Positions 30,718 to 37,561 of a stretch of 39,245 nt of DNA are shown here, in pieces. Position 1 is the stretch's first letter. Every line of letters starts with the position of its first letter. The notes under the pieces are model-generated. The model searched no databases and was not told the origin of the DNA. It was given only the letters and a program-made list of their open reading frames with translations. The translations under genes and the position numbers were made by a program. The DNA is from Myxococcota bacterium (GTDB lineage: Bacteria > Myxococcota_A > UBA9160 > UBA6930): positions 1 to 39,245 of the forward strand of contig JANQFK010000025.1 of NCBI GenBank assembly GCA_028277885.1, in the 5' to 3' direction.

Positions 30718-31284
30718 ATGAGGGTGGGAAGGGTCGCGCTCCTCGTCCTGGTCCTGGGCCTCGCGTTCCAGGCCTGCCTCTTCTCGGGGCCCCGCTTCCC
30801 GACCCCGGACCGGATGTCGCCAGAGCAGAAGGTCGAGGCCACGAGGCGCATCGTCGAGTGGCTCGAGTGCGAGGAGTGCATCGACGGCGAGCTCCGGGCC
30901 GTGCTCGAGGTGGGCGAGGGCGCGGTGCCGAGCCTCGCCCGGGCCCTGCTCGACGGCCCCTCGCCGGCGGCCCTGGCCCTCCTCCGGGCGGACCTGCGCC
31001 AGCGCCACGGCGAGCTCAGCGCCTTCGCGAGGCGCCATCCCGAGGCCTCCTTCGACATGACCGCCGACCAGTACGTCGAGCACTACGCGTCCAACTACGT
31101 GGCGCTCTACCAGGTGCGCTCTGCACGGGGGCTCTCGGAGATCGGCGGCCCGGCGGCGATCAGGGCGCTCCGCGAGGCCCTGGCGGGGGACTTCCTGCGC
31201 GAAGACGCCCGGGACGCCGTGCAGAGGGCGCTGGATCGCGCCGAGCGCCCCTGGTGGTGGCCCTTCGGGAGGCGGAGCGGCTAG
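30718..31284 (+). CDS. Lipoprotein with CxxC and HEAT-like C-terminus
   Basis: A 188-aa lipoprotein. The signal sequence ends AFQAC (Cys20). A CEEC pair (about residues 51-54) lies in WLECEECIDGELR, and helical repeats follow. The last repeat, GLSEIGGPAAIRALREAL with DARDAVQRALD, looks like a HEAT/PBS-lyase repeat. The C-terminus is PWWWPFGRRSG. The ATG comes 1 nt after the protease stop, so it is translationally coupled and likely a partner or inhibitor/chaperone of that protease. The role is context inference. It converges on the metallophosphoesterase gene with a 4-nt overlap. Confidence 0.78.
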   Translation: MRVGRVALLVLVLGLAFQACLFSGPRFPTPDRMSPEQKVEATRRIVEWLECEECIDGELRAVLEVGEGAVPSLARALLDGPSPAALALLRADLRQRHGELSAFARRHPEASFDMTADQYVEHYASNYVALYQVRSARGLSEIGGPAAIRALREALAGDFLREDARDAVQRALDRAERPWWWPFGRRSG

Positions 31285-32615
31285 CTGCGATTCCGCTTCG
31301 CGGAATCTCTCGCGTCGTCGGTGGACCCTCTCGGGTCAGCCTCCTGGCGGAGCGCGCCCTCCGGGCTCGCTCTTCGGCGGAGGCCGACCCATCCTGGGTC
31401 GGCCTCCTGGCGGAGCGCGGCGTGGAGCTCGAGGGTCGCGATCTCGCGCGGGCAGTTGAAGCGCAGGGACGGGCCGCCCACCCCGATCCCGCGGTTCACG
31501 TACAGCACCGAGCCGTTCACCCGGAACGTGCCGCGATCGAAGCGGGTGATGAAGCGCGCCAGGTTGTGTCGCCCGCCGGGGGTGGGAAGGGCGAGCTGGC
31601 CGCCGTGGGTGTGGCCGGCGAGCACGAGCGGGAAGCCCAGGCCCGCGGCGTGGGGGAAGGCCTCGGGGCGGTGCACCAGCAGGATCACGGGTCCGTCCTC
31701 GGGCTTCTCCCGGGCCAGCGCCTCGAGCTGCGGGAGCTCGACGTCCCGTGCCGTCCAGCCGTGGCCCGGGTCGTCGACGCCGGCCACGTAGAGGGGCGCC
31801 TCGGCGGGCACCCGCACCATCTCTCCGCGCAGCAGGCGCAGCTCCGGCGCGAGCTCGTCGAGGGCGTCGGCCACGAGCTCGCTCCCGGTGTAGGTGTCGT
31901 GGTTGCCCAGGACCGCGTAGCCGCCGAGGCGCGCGCGCAGCCGGCCCAGGCGCCGCGCCCCGTCCTCCACGTGGGCGGGATCGAAGTCGAAGATGTCGCC
32001 CGTCACCGCCAGCAGGTCCGGCTCGAGGGCGTTCACCCGGTCCACCAGGCGGTCGAGGCGCTCCCCCTCCATCGCGTTGCCGATGTGGAGGTCCGAGATC
32101 TGCACGATGCGCAGGCCGTGGAGCGAGGGCGAGAGGTCGCGGAGCGGGATCCGCTCGTGGGTGTGGTCGACGCGGAGCTGCCCGCCCGTGAAGCCCCACA
32201 GCAGCATGCCGGCCAGGGCCCCCACGACGGCGATGCTGGCCACGCGGAACACCTCGAACACGGTCTCCGCCGAGACCCCGGCCAGGGCCAGCAGGCTCGC
32301 CAGCGGGAAGAGCCCGACCCAGGAGAGCAGGATGGTGGTGCCGAGCAGCAGCGTGGCGACCCCCACCGCCATGTAGGCGCGCGCCGCCGCGCCCGGGAGC
32401 CCGCCGCGGGAGCGGGCGCGGCGCAGCACCGGGATGAGGCGGCCGTTGGCGACGACCAGGGCGGCCGCGAGCACCAGGCCCAGGCCCCAGCCCGGGCCGG
32501 GCCGGCCGGCCAGCACCACGATCACCCAGTGGCCCACCACGACCTGCATCACCCCCAGCAGCAGCCCGAGGGTCACGAAGAGCCGGCCCAGCAGCAGACG
32601 GAACACGCGCTTCAC
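31281..32615 (-). CDS. Membrane metallophosphoesterase with repeat-encoded C-tail
   Basis: A 444-aa calcineurin-like phosphoesterase. Four hydrophobic helices (about 9-33, 39-57, 83-106, 121-143) precede a cytoplasmic or periplasmic domain. That domain has all the motifs: SDLHIG, TGDIFD, GNHDTY, VHRPE and AGHTHGGQ. These bind two metals and hydrolyse phosphoesters. The final 45 residues are unusual: ALRQEADP occurs twice, in a Gly/Arg/Asp-rich tail read from repeats at 31324-31419. The domain proper ends near TLELHAA. The GTG at 32615 has TAGTCT 8 nt upstream and no ribosome site. The catalytic domain resembles YaeI/YkuE-type phosphodiesterases. The substrate is unknown. Confidence 0.88.
   Translation of the reverse strand: MKRVFRLLLGRLFVTLGLLLGVMQVVVGHWVIVVLAGRPGPGWGLGLVLAAALVVANGRLIPVLRRARSRGGLPGAAARAYMAVGVATLLLGTTILLSWVGLFPLASLLALAGVSAETVFEVFRVASIAVVGALAGMLLWGFTGGQLRVDHTHERIPLRDLSPSLHGLRIVQISDLHIGNAMEGERLDRLVDRVNALEPDLLAVTGDIFDFDPAHVEDGARRLGRLRARLGGYAVLGNHDTYTGSELVADALDELAPELRLLRGEMVRVPAEAPLYVAGVDDPGHGWTARDVELPQLEALAREKPEDGPVILLVHRPEAFPHAAGLGFPLVLAGHTHGGQLALPTPGGRHNLARFITRFDRGTFRVNGSVLYVNRGIGVGGPSLRFNCPREIATLELHAALRQEADPGWVGLRRRASPEGALRQEADPRGSTDDARDSAKRNRS
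31289..31419. repeat. Stem-loop repeats with two copies of a 24-bp unit
   Basis: A perfect hairpin GATTCCGC-TTC-GCGGAATC (31289-31307), a hairpin GACCC-TCTC-GGGTC (31324-31337) and a hairpin GCCGACCC-ATCCT-GGGTCGGC (31383-31403). A 24-bp unit starting GGGTC and ending GGAGCGCG occurs at 31333-31356 and 31396-31419 with one difference, 63 bp apart. It lies at the junction of two convergent genes and is read as the C-tail of the metallophosphoesterase. Confidence 0.65.
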
Positions 32616-32623
32616 GGAAGGGA

Positions 32624-32629
32624 AGACTA
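32624..32629 (-). promoter_or_regulatory. TANNNT element (TAGTCT) 8 nt before phosphoesterase start
   Basis: TAGTCT, 8 nt, then GTG at 32615. No Shine-Dalgarno sequence intervenes. Confidence 0.45.
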
Positions 32630-32658
32630 GCTTGGGCGCCGGCCCCGGACCCGGGCCC

Positions 32659-33687
32659 TCAGAACCGGTCCGCGATCCAGAACCCGAAGCGCTCGGGCGG
32701 CGCCAGGCGCGCCATCAGGGCCTCGGGGCTCTCGCCGGGCGCGAGCCGCGTGCCGACGCGGCGCGCCAGGGCCTCGGCGTCGAGGCAGCGCAGCACCGTG
32801 GTGGGGTCCTCGACCTCCTGGGTCCCCACGCCGCGCCGCGCCAGGGCCTCGGCGAGCTCGGCGTCGAGGCCGGCCGCGCCCGCCACGGCGTGGTGGCGGA
32901 GGTCGCCCTCACGCCCGGCGTCCCGGGCCAGGGGGTCGGGGTCGCGGGCCGCCATCAGCTCCACCACGAGGCCCGCCAGGGCGTCGGCCCCGCCCGGCTG
33001 CCAGGCGTACTCGCTCAGCACGAACAGGCCGTTCAGCACGATGGCCCGCGCGTAGGCGACGAGCCGGTCGGCCGCGCGGGCGACGAGGAAGTCCTCGCGC
33101 GGATTGCCGGCCACCCGCAGCGAGGCGTGCCACAGCGCGTCGTCGCGGATGACGCAGCCCTCGCGACCGGCGTCGCAGCGCTCGTGCAGCGCGCGGACCG
33201 CCGCGAGGTCGCGAGCGGCGTCGAAGGGCTCGCCGCGCCGCGCCACCGCGGGGGCGGACTCGGTGCGTGCGAGGAGCAGGCGGCGGCGCGGCCACGCGCT
33301 CCAGCCGAGGCCCTCGTACCAGGCGACGGGCCCCGCGAAGAGCAGCGCCAGCTCCATGCCGCGCTCCGCCATGGCGGCCTCGGCGCGTGCGAGCACCCGG
33401 GCGCCGAGGCCCTCGCCGCGCCGCTCGGGCCGGCTGAACACGCTGCCGATGCCGCCCGTGGGCACCGGGCGACCGGCGATGCGCAGCTGCCGCGGGAAGA
33501 TCTGCACGCAGCACTCGAGGCGACCGTCCTCGACCGCCACCCAGACGTTCTCGTCCGCGTAGGTGGGATCGAGCTCGAGGTAGCGGCGGAAGAAGTCGCG
33601 ACCGCGCCAGCCGTCGCCGATCTCCCAGCCGTCGAGGAGCTCGAGGAGCGCCTCGCGCTCCCCGGAGCGCAGGGTGCGCACGTCCAT
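32659..33687 (-). CDS. GNAT-family N-acetyltransferase, two-domain
   Basis: A 342-aa protein. Its N-terminal GNAT domain has RRGEGLGARVLARAEAAMA, the acetyl-CoA pyrophosphate loop and helix, and LFAGPVAWYEGLGW as the usual late strand. The C-terminal half is a degenerate second domain similar in plan to Eis-type enzymes. It is cytoplasmic and the acceptor is unknown. I chose the ATG at 33687 because it begins the fold (MDVRTLRSGEREALLELL) and has TATACT 9 nt upstream. The reading frame continues to 33729 only by running into the divergent TPR gene. It shares a 23-bp promoter with that gene. Confidence 0.85.
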   Translation of the reverse strand: MDVRTLRSGEREALLELLDGWEIGDGWRGRDFFRRYLELDPTYADENVWVAVEDGRLECCVQIFPRQLRIAGRPVPTGGIGSVFSRPERRGEGLGARVLARAEAAMAERGMELALLFAGPVAWYEGLGWSAWPRRRLLLARTESAPAVARRGEPFDAARDLAAVRALHERCDAGREGCVIRDDALWHASLRVAGNPREDFLVARAADRLVAYARAIVLNGLFVLSEYAWQPGGADALAGLVVELMAARDPDPLARDAGREGDLRHHAVAGAAGLDAELAEALARRGVGTQEVEDPTTVLRCLDAEALARRVGTRLAPGESPEALMARLAPPERFGFWIADRF

Positions 33688-33696
33688 GGGCCGCGC

Positions 33697-33704
33697 AGTA
33701 TACT
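33697..33704. promoter_or_regulatory. Shared palindromic -10 element (AGTATACT) for divergent genes
   Basis: AGTATACT is its own reverse complement, so each strand reads TATACT: 6 nt before the ATG at 33711 on plus and 9 nt before the ATG at 33687 on minus. Only 23 bp separate the two start codons, leaving no room for separate promoters or leaders. Confidence 0.6.
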
Positions 33705-33710
33705 CGGCCC

Positions 33711-34043
33711 ATGTCCGACGCTCGCGCACTCTACAAGGAAGCGTTCTCGCACTTCACCCGGGGCGAGTTCGACCAGGCGGTGGCCGGCTACCGGCGCTGC
33801 CTGGAGGTCGACCCGGGGAACGCCAACGCCTGGAGCGGCCTCGCCATGGCGCTCTCGCGCCTGGACGACCTCGACGGCGCCATCGAGGCCGGCCGCAAGG
33901 CGGTGGAGCTCGACCCCGACGAGCCCCTCGGCCACACCAGCCTGTCCATGTTCTACCAGCAGAAGGGGATGATCCCCGAGGCCGAGGACGAGAAGGCGCT
34001 GGCGATGCAGCTCTCCATGCGCCGCGACTCCGGCGGCGGCTGA
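33711..34043 (+). CDS. Tetratricopeptide-repeat protein
   Basis: A 110-aa soluble protein made almost wholly of about three TPR units: ALYKEAFSHFTRGEFDQAVA, GYRRCLEVDPGNANAWSGLA and GAIEAGRKAVELDPDEPLG. The characteristic spacing of Gly, Ala and Pro at the helix turns is visible. TPRs mediate protein-protein contacts. It is followed after 4 bp by an O-methyltransferase gene and translation is likely coupled, so it could be an adaptor for that enzyme. No ribosome site is present. TATACT 6 nt upstream suggests a leaderless message. It is divergent from a GNAT gene. Confidence 0.88.
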   Translation: MSDARALYKEAFSHFTRGEFDQAVAGYRRCLEVDPGNANAWSGLAMALSRLDDLDGAIEAGRKAVELDPDEPLGHTSLSMFYQQKGMIPEAEDEKALAMQLSMRRDSGGG

Positions 34044-34047
34044 GCCG

Positions 34048-34725
34048 GTGGCCGACGAGCCCAAGGCCTTCTTCCTGCCCGCGCCGGTCCACGACTACCT
34101 GGTGGAGCACGGCACCCCTCCCGACGCGGTGCAGCGACGGCTGATCGAGGCGACCCGGGAGCTGGGCGAGGTCTCGATGATGCAGATCGCCCCGGAGCAG
34201 GGCGCCTTCCTCACCCTGCTGGCCCGCAGCATCGGCGCGCGGCGCGCCCTCGAGGTGGGCACCTTCACGGGCTACTCGGCGCTCTGCATCGCGCGGGGCC
34301 TGCCCGAGGACGGCTCGCTGCTGTGCTGCGACGTGAGCGAGGAGTGGACCGACGTGGCCCGGCGCTTCTGGGAGGAGGCGGGCGTCGCCAAGCGCATCGA
34401 GCTGCGCATCGCCCCCGCCGTCGAGACCCTGGTGGCCCTGCCCGAGGAAGAGGCCTACGACCTCGTCTTCATCGACGCCGACAAGGAGAGCTACCCGGTC
34501 TACTACGAGGAGTCGCTGCGGCGCACGCGTCCCGGCGGCCTGATCCTCGTGGACAACGTGCTCTGGAGTGGCCGGGTCGCGGACCCGGCCGCCGACGACG
34601 AGCGGACCGAGGCCATCCGCCGCTTCAACGACCAGATCGCGGGAGACGACCGTGTCGACCGCGTCATGCTGCCGATCGCCGACGGCCTCACGATCCTGCG
34701 CAAGCGCGAGGCCGGCCGCCTCTAG
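34048..34725 (+). CDS. SAM-dependent O-methyltransferase (catechol/caffeoyl-CoA OMT type)
   Basis: A 225-aa class I methyltransferase of the OMT_3/CCoAOMT family (Pfam PF01596 type). SAM-binding motif I is ALEVGTFTGYSAL. The metal-binding Asp sits in FIDADKESY, with a second motif LVDNVLWSGRV. The metal-dependent members methylate catechol-like hydroxyls. The GTG at 34048 is 4 bp after the TPR stop. The C-terminus overlaps the LuxR-type gene by 4 bp in convergent orientation. The substrate is not known, and small phenolics are the family's usual targets. Confidence 0.93.
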   Translation: MADEPKAFFLPAPVHDYLVEHGTPPDAVQRRLIEATRELGEVSMMQIAPEQGAFLTLLARSIGARRALEVGTFTGYSALCIARGLPEDGSLLCCDVSEEWTDVARRFWEEAGVAKRIELRIAPAVETLVALPEEEAYDLVFIDADKESYPVYYEESLRRTRPGGLILVDNVLWSGRVADPAADDERTEAIRRFNDQIAGDDRVDRVMLPIADGLTILRKREAGRL

Positions 34726-35819
34726 GAGGCGGCGACCTGGATCTCGCTGGGGCCGCTCAGCACCAGGCGCACCAGCTCGGCCTGGCGGTGGGTGCCGGTC
34801 TTGGCGAAGACCTGCTTCAGGTGCCCGCGCACCGTGTTGATCGAGATGCCCAGGTCCCGGGCGATCTCGCTCAGGCGCTGGCCCTGGGCCAGGCGCCCGG
34901 CCACCCGCGCCTCGGCGTGGGTGAGCCCGTAGGTCTCGCGCAGGCGCTGGGCCTCCTGCTCGCCGCCGCCGGGCGCCGGGTCGATGAACAGCACCGCGGC
35001 GAAGCCGCGACCCTGGAGCGGGGCCGCGACGGCGCGCAGCGGCGTGCCGTCGGTGCCGGGAAGCTCGATGGTGCCGCCCGCGAGCGGGCCGTCGCCGGCG
35101 CGCGCCAGCATCTGGCGCAGGCGCTCCGCCGGAGCCGGGTCGGCGACCACCAGGCGGCCCTGGTCCACGGCGAGGCCGTCCCCACGATCCAGGATCTCCC
35201 GGGCCTTGCGGTTGGTGGCCAGCACCGTCGCGTCGGAGCCGAGGGCGATCCAGCCCTCGGGAATCCGGTCCAGGGTGGCGAGGGCCGCGTTGCGCACCGA
35301 CTCCGCGGTGCGGAGCTCCCGGTGCACCGAGAGCGCGCGTCGAAGGTGGGGGATCAGGCGCTCGAGCAGCGCCAGGCCCTCGGGTGCGAAGGGGCCCTCG
35401 CCCGGGCTCCGGAAAGCGAGGAGGCTGGCGCGACACTCGCCGTCGACCTTGTCGAGCACCGCGAGCAGCGGGTGCTCGAGACCCTGGGGCGCCATCCAGC
35501 CGCGCTGGAACTCGCTGCCCTTGAGGGCGTCGTGCAGCGCACCGTTGCTCGTGATCGCACCCTCGGTCAGGCCCGCGACGAGCTCGCGCCAGGGCTCCCG
35601 CTCGAGGACGCGATGCAGGCTGGTGCGCTCGAACTCCGGCGCGATGCCGATCGAGTGGCAGACCGCCGAGTCGCGAGGCGGGCCGAGCACGAGGCACAGC
35701 GTCCGTGCGCCGAGGGGAGCCGCGAGTGCGTCGAGAAAGCGACCCCAGCGGTCGGGTGCGACCGCGGCCTCGAAGGCGGACTCGACGAGGTCGAGCGCCA
35801 GACCCGGCATCTCGGTCAA
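34722..35819 (-). CDS. LuxR-type HTH transcriptional regulator with PAS-like domain
   Basis: A regulator of about 365 aa. The C-terminal 65 residues are a GerE/LuxR helix-turn-helix, with HAEARVAGRLAQGQRLSEIA then LGISINTVRGHLKQVFAKTG. The central part (about 180-290) is PAS-like, and the N-terminus is an unrecognised helical/sheet domain with a tryptophan-rich start. No phosphoacceptor receiver domain is seen, so the signal is probably a ligand. The TTG at 35819 has GGAGGGG five bases upstream, and an ATG three codons later (35810) is also possible. The frame reaches 35906 but that part looks non-coding. Targets may include the adjacent methyltransferase or flavodoxin genes. That is speculative. 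Confidence 0.85.
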   Translation of the reverse strand: MTEMPGLALDLVESAFEAAVAPDRWGRFLDALAAPLGARTLCLVLGPPRDSAVCHSIGIAPEFERTSLHRVLEREPWRELVAGLTEGAITSNGALHDALKGSEFQRGWMAPQGLEHPLLAVLDKVDGECRASLLAFRSPGEGPFAPEGLALLERLIPHLRRALSVHRELRTAESVRNAALATLDRIPEGWIALGSDATVLATNRKAREILDRGDGLAVDQGRLVVADPAPAERLRQMLARAGDGPLAGGTIELPGTDGTPLRAVAAPLQGRGFAAVLFIDPAPGGGEQEAQRLRETYGLTHAEARVAGRLAQGQRLSEIARDLGISINTVRGHLKQVFAKTGTHRQAELVRLVLSGPSEIQVAAS

Positions 35820-36017
35820 CGGCACCCCTCCGGCGTGCTGCGCGGGGCAGCTCACACCATCCCTGGGAAGGGAGACCCACTCTGGGCATGTCGGGCTCTG
35901 CCCCATCCGTGGGGCGGACGGGCTTTCACCCTAGACCCTCTGGGAGAAAACCTTAGTTTGGTCAGGGCCCATTCGCGACCCCCCGTACGGGTTAAACGAG
36001 GGTCGAGTGCGTGACGT
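35820..36017. other. 198-bp intergenic region, AT-richer
   Basis: No gene is supported. It lies between the LuxR-type start and the flavodoxin stop. It contains a locally AT-rich stretch (35944-35962), a 10-bp palindrome CCCGTACGGG (35982-35991) and, on the minus strand, TAGGGT (35935-35930) that could be a -10 for the regulator. Function not shown. Confidence 0.4.
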
Positions 36018-36560
36018 TCAGGTGTCGGCGCCGCGCAGCCAGCGTGCCGTGCACTCGGCGACGTGACGCCCGTGTGCACGCGCGGCCGCGAGGTGCTCGG
36101 CGGTCGGTCCCGGCGTTCCTCCCCGCGGGTGGGTCCACGCCATGGGGCCCCAGTGGCAGCCGGCCTCCGCGAACCCCTCGAGCCGGCTCGGCATGGAGAC
36201 GAGCAGCATGCCGTGCTCGGCGAGGGTGGCGTGCAGCGACACGAGGGCGAGCTCCGCGCCGCCGCGCCCGCCGGCACCGGCGCTCACGAAGGCGGCGCCG
36301 AGCTTCCCGGCGAGGCGTCCCTGGAGCCAGAGCGGCGACGTGCGCGCCAGGAACGCCCGCATCGACGCCTCGATGCCGCCCATGTGGACGCCGCTGCCGA
36401 CCACCACCGCGTCGGCGGAGAGCAGGTCGTCGTCGCCGACGTCGCCGGCGTCGCGCAGCACGACGTCGGCCCGCGCCGCCCGGGCGCCTTCGGCCAGGGC
36501 CTCGGCCATGCGCCGGGTGCGTCCCGTCTGGGAGGCGACCACCACCAGCACGCGCGTCAT
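36018..36560 (-). CDS. WrbA/flavodoxin-like NAD(P)H:quinone oxidoreductase
   Basis: A 180-aa flavodoxin-fold protein. The N-terminal FMN phosphate loop is ASQTGRTRRMAE, followed by VVVGSGVHMGGIEASM. The WrbA-like segment GKLGAAFVSAGAGGRGGAEL and LAEHGMLLVSMP is clear. Such proteins use FMN to reduce quinones. The ATG at 36560 overlaps the stop of the RluA gene (ATGA), so it is translated with it. Alternatives are a flavodoxin used in radical reactions or a HemG-like protoporphyrinogen oxidase, which is less likely because its C-terminal signature is missing. Confidence 0.85.
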   Translation of the reverse strand: MTRVLVVVASQTGRTRRMAEALAEGARAARADVVLRDAGDVGDDDLLSADAVVVGSGVHMGGIEASMRAFLARTSPLWLQGRLAGKLGAAFVSAGAGGRGGAELALVSLHATLAEHGMLLVSMPSRLEGFAEAGCHWGPMAWTHPRGGTPGPTAEHLAAARAHGRHVAECTARWLRGADT

Positions 36561-37507
36561 GGCGTCCCCCCGACCGCGTCCGCCCAGCAGCGGCGGAAGT
36601 CCTCGGGATCGGGGCTCGAGGCACGGACGTCGCGCCAGGAGGCCTCCGCGGCGTGGAGCATCTGACGCGGCGCGTCCGAGCTCGCACCGTAGGCCGCGTC
36701 CCCGACGACGGGATGCCCGAGCTGGGCGAGGCTCGCGCGGATCTGGTGCAGGAAGCCCGTGCGGGGCCGCACCTCGACGAGGCTCGCCGCGGAGCCGGCC
36801 TCGAGGCTGCGCCAGGCGAGCCGCGTGGTCCGCGCCCGTCGCTCCTCGCCGGCGCGCGCGACGCGCACCCGCGCCGGCCGGTGCTGGGCCACCACCAGGG
36901 CGAGCTCGAGCTCCCCCTCGCCCTGGAGCCGCCCCTCGACGATGGCGCGGTAGCGCTTGCGCACCGCCGCGGTCGCGAACGCGCGCCGCAGCCTGCGCCA
37001 GCACGCCTCCTCGGTCGCGAAGATCAGCACGCCGGAGGTGTCGACGTCGAGACGGTGCACCACGCCGCTGCGCAGCCCGTCCTCGCCCACGCCGACCACC
37101 CCGGGCTCCCGCGCCACCAGCCGGTTCAGCATGCAGCCGGTCTCCTCCTCCCGGAAGGGGTGCACCGGGACCCCGGCGGGCTTGTCCACCGCGATCCAGC
37201 CCGGGCCCCGGCCCAGCACCCCGAGCGGCGCGTCGGGCTCGGGCCGGGGGCGCCGCTCGGCGGGCGGGGTGAAGCGGCCCACCGCCACCCGGGAGCCCTC
37301 GGCCACGGGCGTGCCCTTCTGGCCGCCGCCGACGGGCCGCCCGTCGAGCGAGACCCCGCCCCCCAGGAGCAGGCGGCGGGCCTCCGCCCGGGAGACGCAC
37401 AGCCGGGCGGCGAGGAAGGCGTCGAGGCGCGTGCCCGCATCGGCTCCCGAGACCCGGAAGGAGCGGGACGCGGGGGGCGGGCCAGGCGGCGCGGCGGAGG
37501 GCTGCAC
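36557..37507 (-). CDS. RluA-family 23S rRNA/tRNA pseudouridine synthase with S4 domain
   Basis: A 316-aa enzyme isomerising uridine in rRNA or tRNA. The N-terminal S4 RNA-binding domain (GTRLDAFLAARLCVSRAEAR) is followed by the RluA catalytic core with HRLDVDTSGVLIFA, whose Asp is the nucleophile. The remaining motifs GWIAVDKPAGVPVHP and TGFLHQIRASLAQLGHPVVG are complete. I prefer the GTG at 37507, because TACCCT lies 7 nt upstream as in other leaderless genes here. An ATG at 37531 is an alternative. It is divergent from the isopropylmalate-synthase-like gene and overlaps the flavodoxin gene by 4 nt. Confidence 0.93.
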   Translation of the reverse strand: MQPSAAPPGPPPASRSFRVSGADAGTRLDAFLAARLCVSRAEARRLLLGGGVSLDGRPVGGGQKGTPVAEGSRVAVGRFTPPAERRPRPEPDAPLGVLGRGPGWIAVDKPAGVPVHPFREEETGCMLNRLVAREPGVVGVGEDGLRSGVVHRLDVDTSGVLIFATEEACWRRLRRAFATAAVRKRYRAIVEGRLQGEGELELALVVAQHRPARVRVARAGEERRARTTRLAWRSLEAGSAASLVEVRPRTGFLHQIRASLAQLGHPVVGDAAYGASSDAPRQMLHAAEASWRDVRASSPDPEDFRRCWADAVGGTP

Positions 37508-37514
37508 GCCGCCA

Positions 37515-37520
37515 AGGGTA
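37515..37520 (-). promoter_or_regulatory. TANNNT element (TACCCT) 7 nt before RluA start
   Basis: TACCCT on minus, 7 nt, then GTG at 37507. The same hexamer serves the divergent gene 25 bp away. Confidence 0.45.
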
Positions 37521-37545
37521 CCGTTCCCCATCCCGGGCGAGCGGG

Positions 37546-37551
37546 TACCCT
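37546..37551 (+). promoter_or_regulatory. TANNNT element (TACCCT) 10 nt before isopropylmalate-synthase-like gene
   Basis: TACCCT, 10 nt (including GGGGG), then ATG at 37562. It mirrors the minus-strand TACCCT at 37520-37515. Confidence 0.45.
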
Positions 37552-37561
37552 TGGGGGCTCC

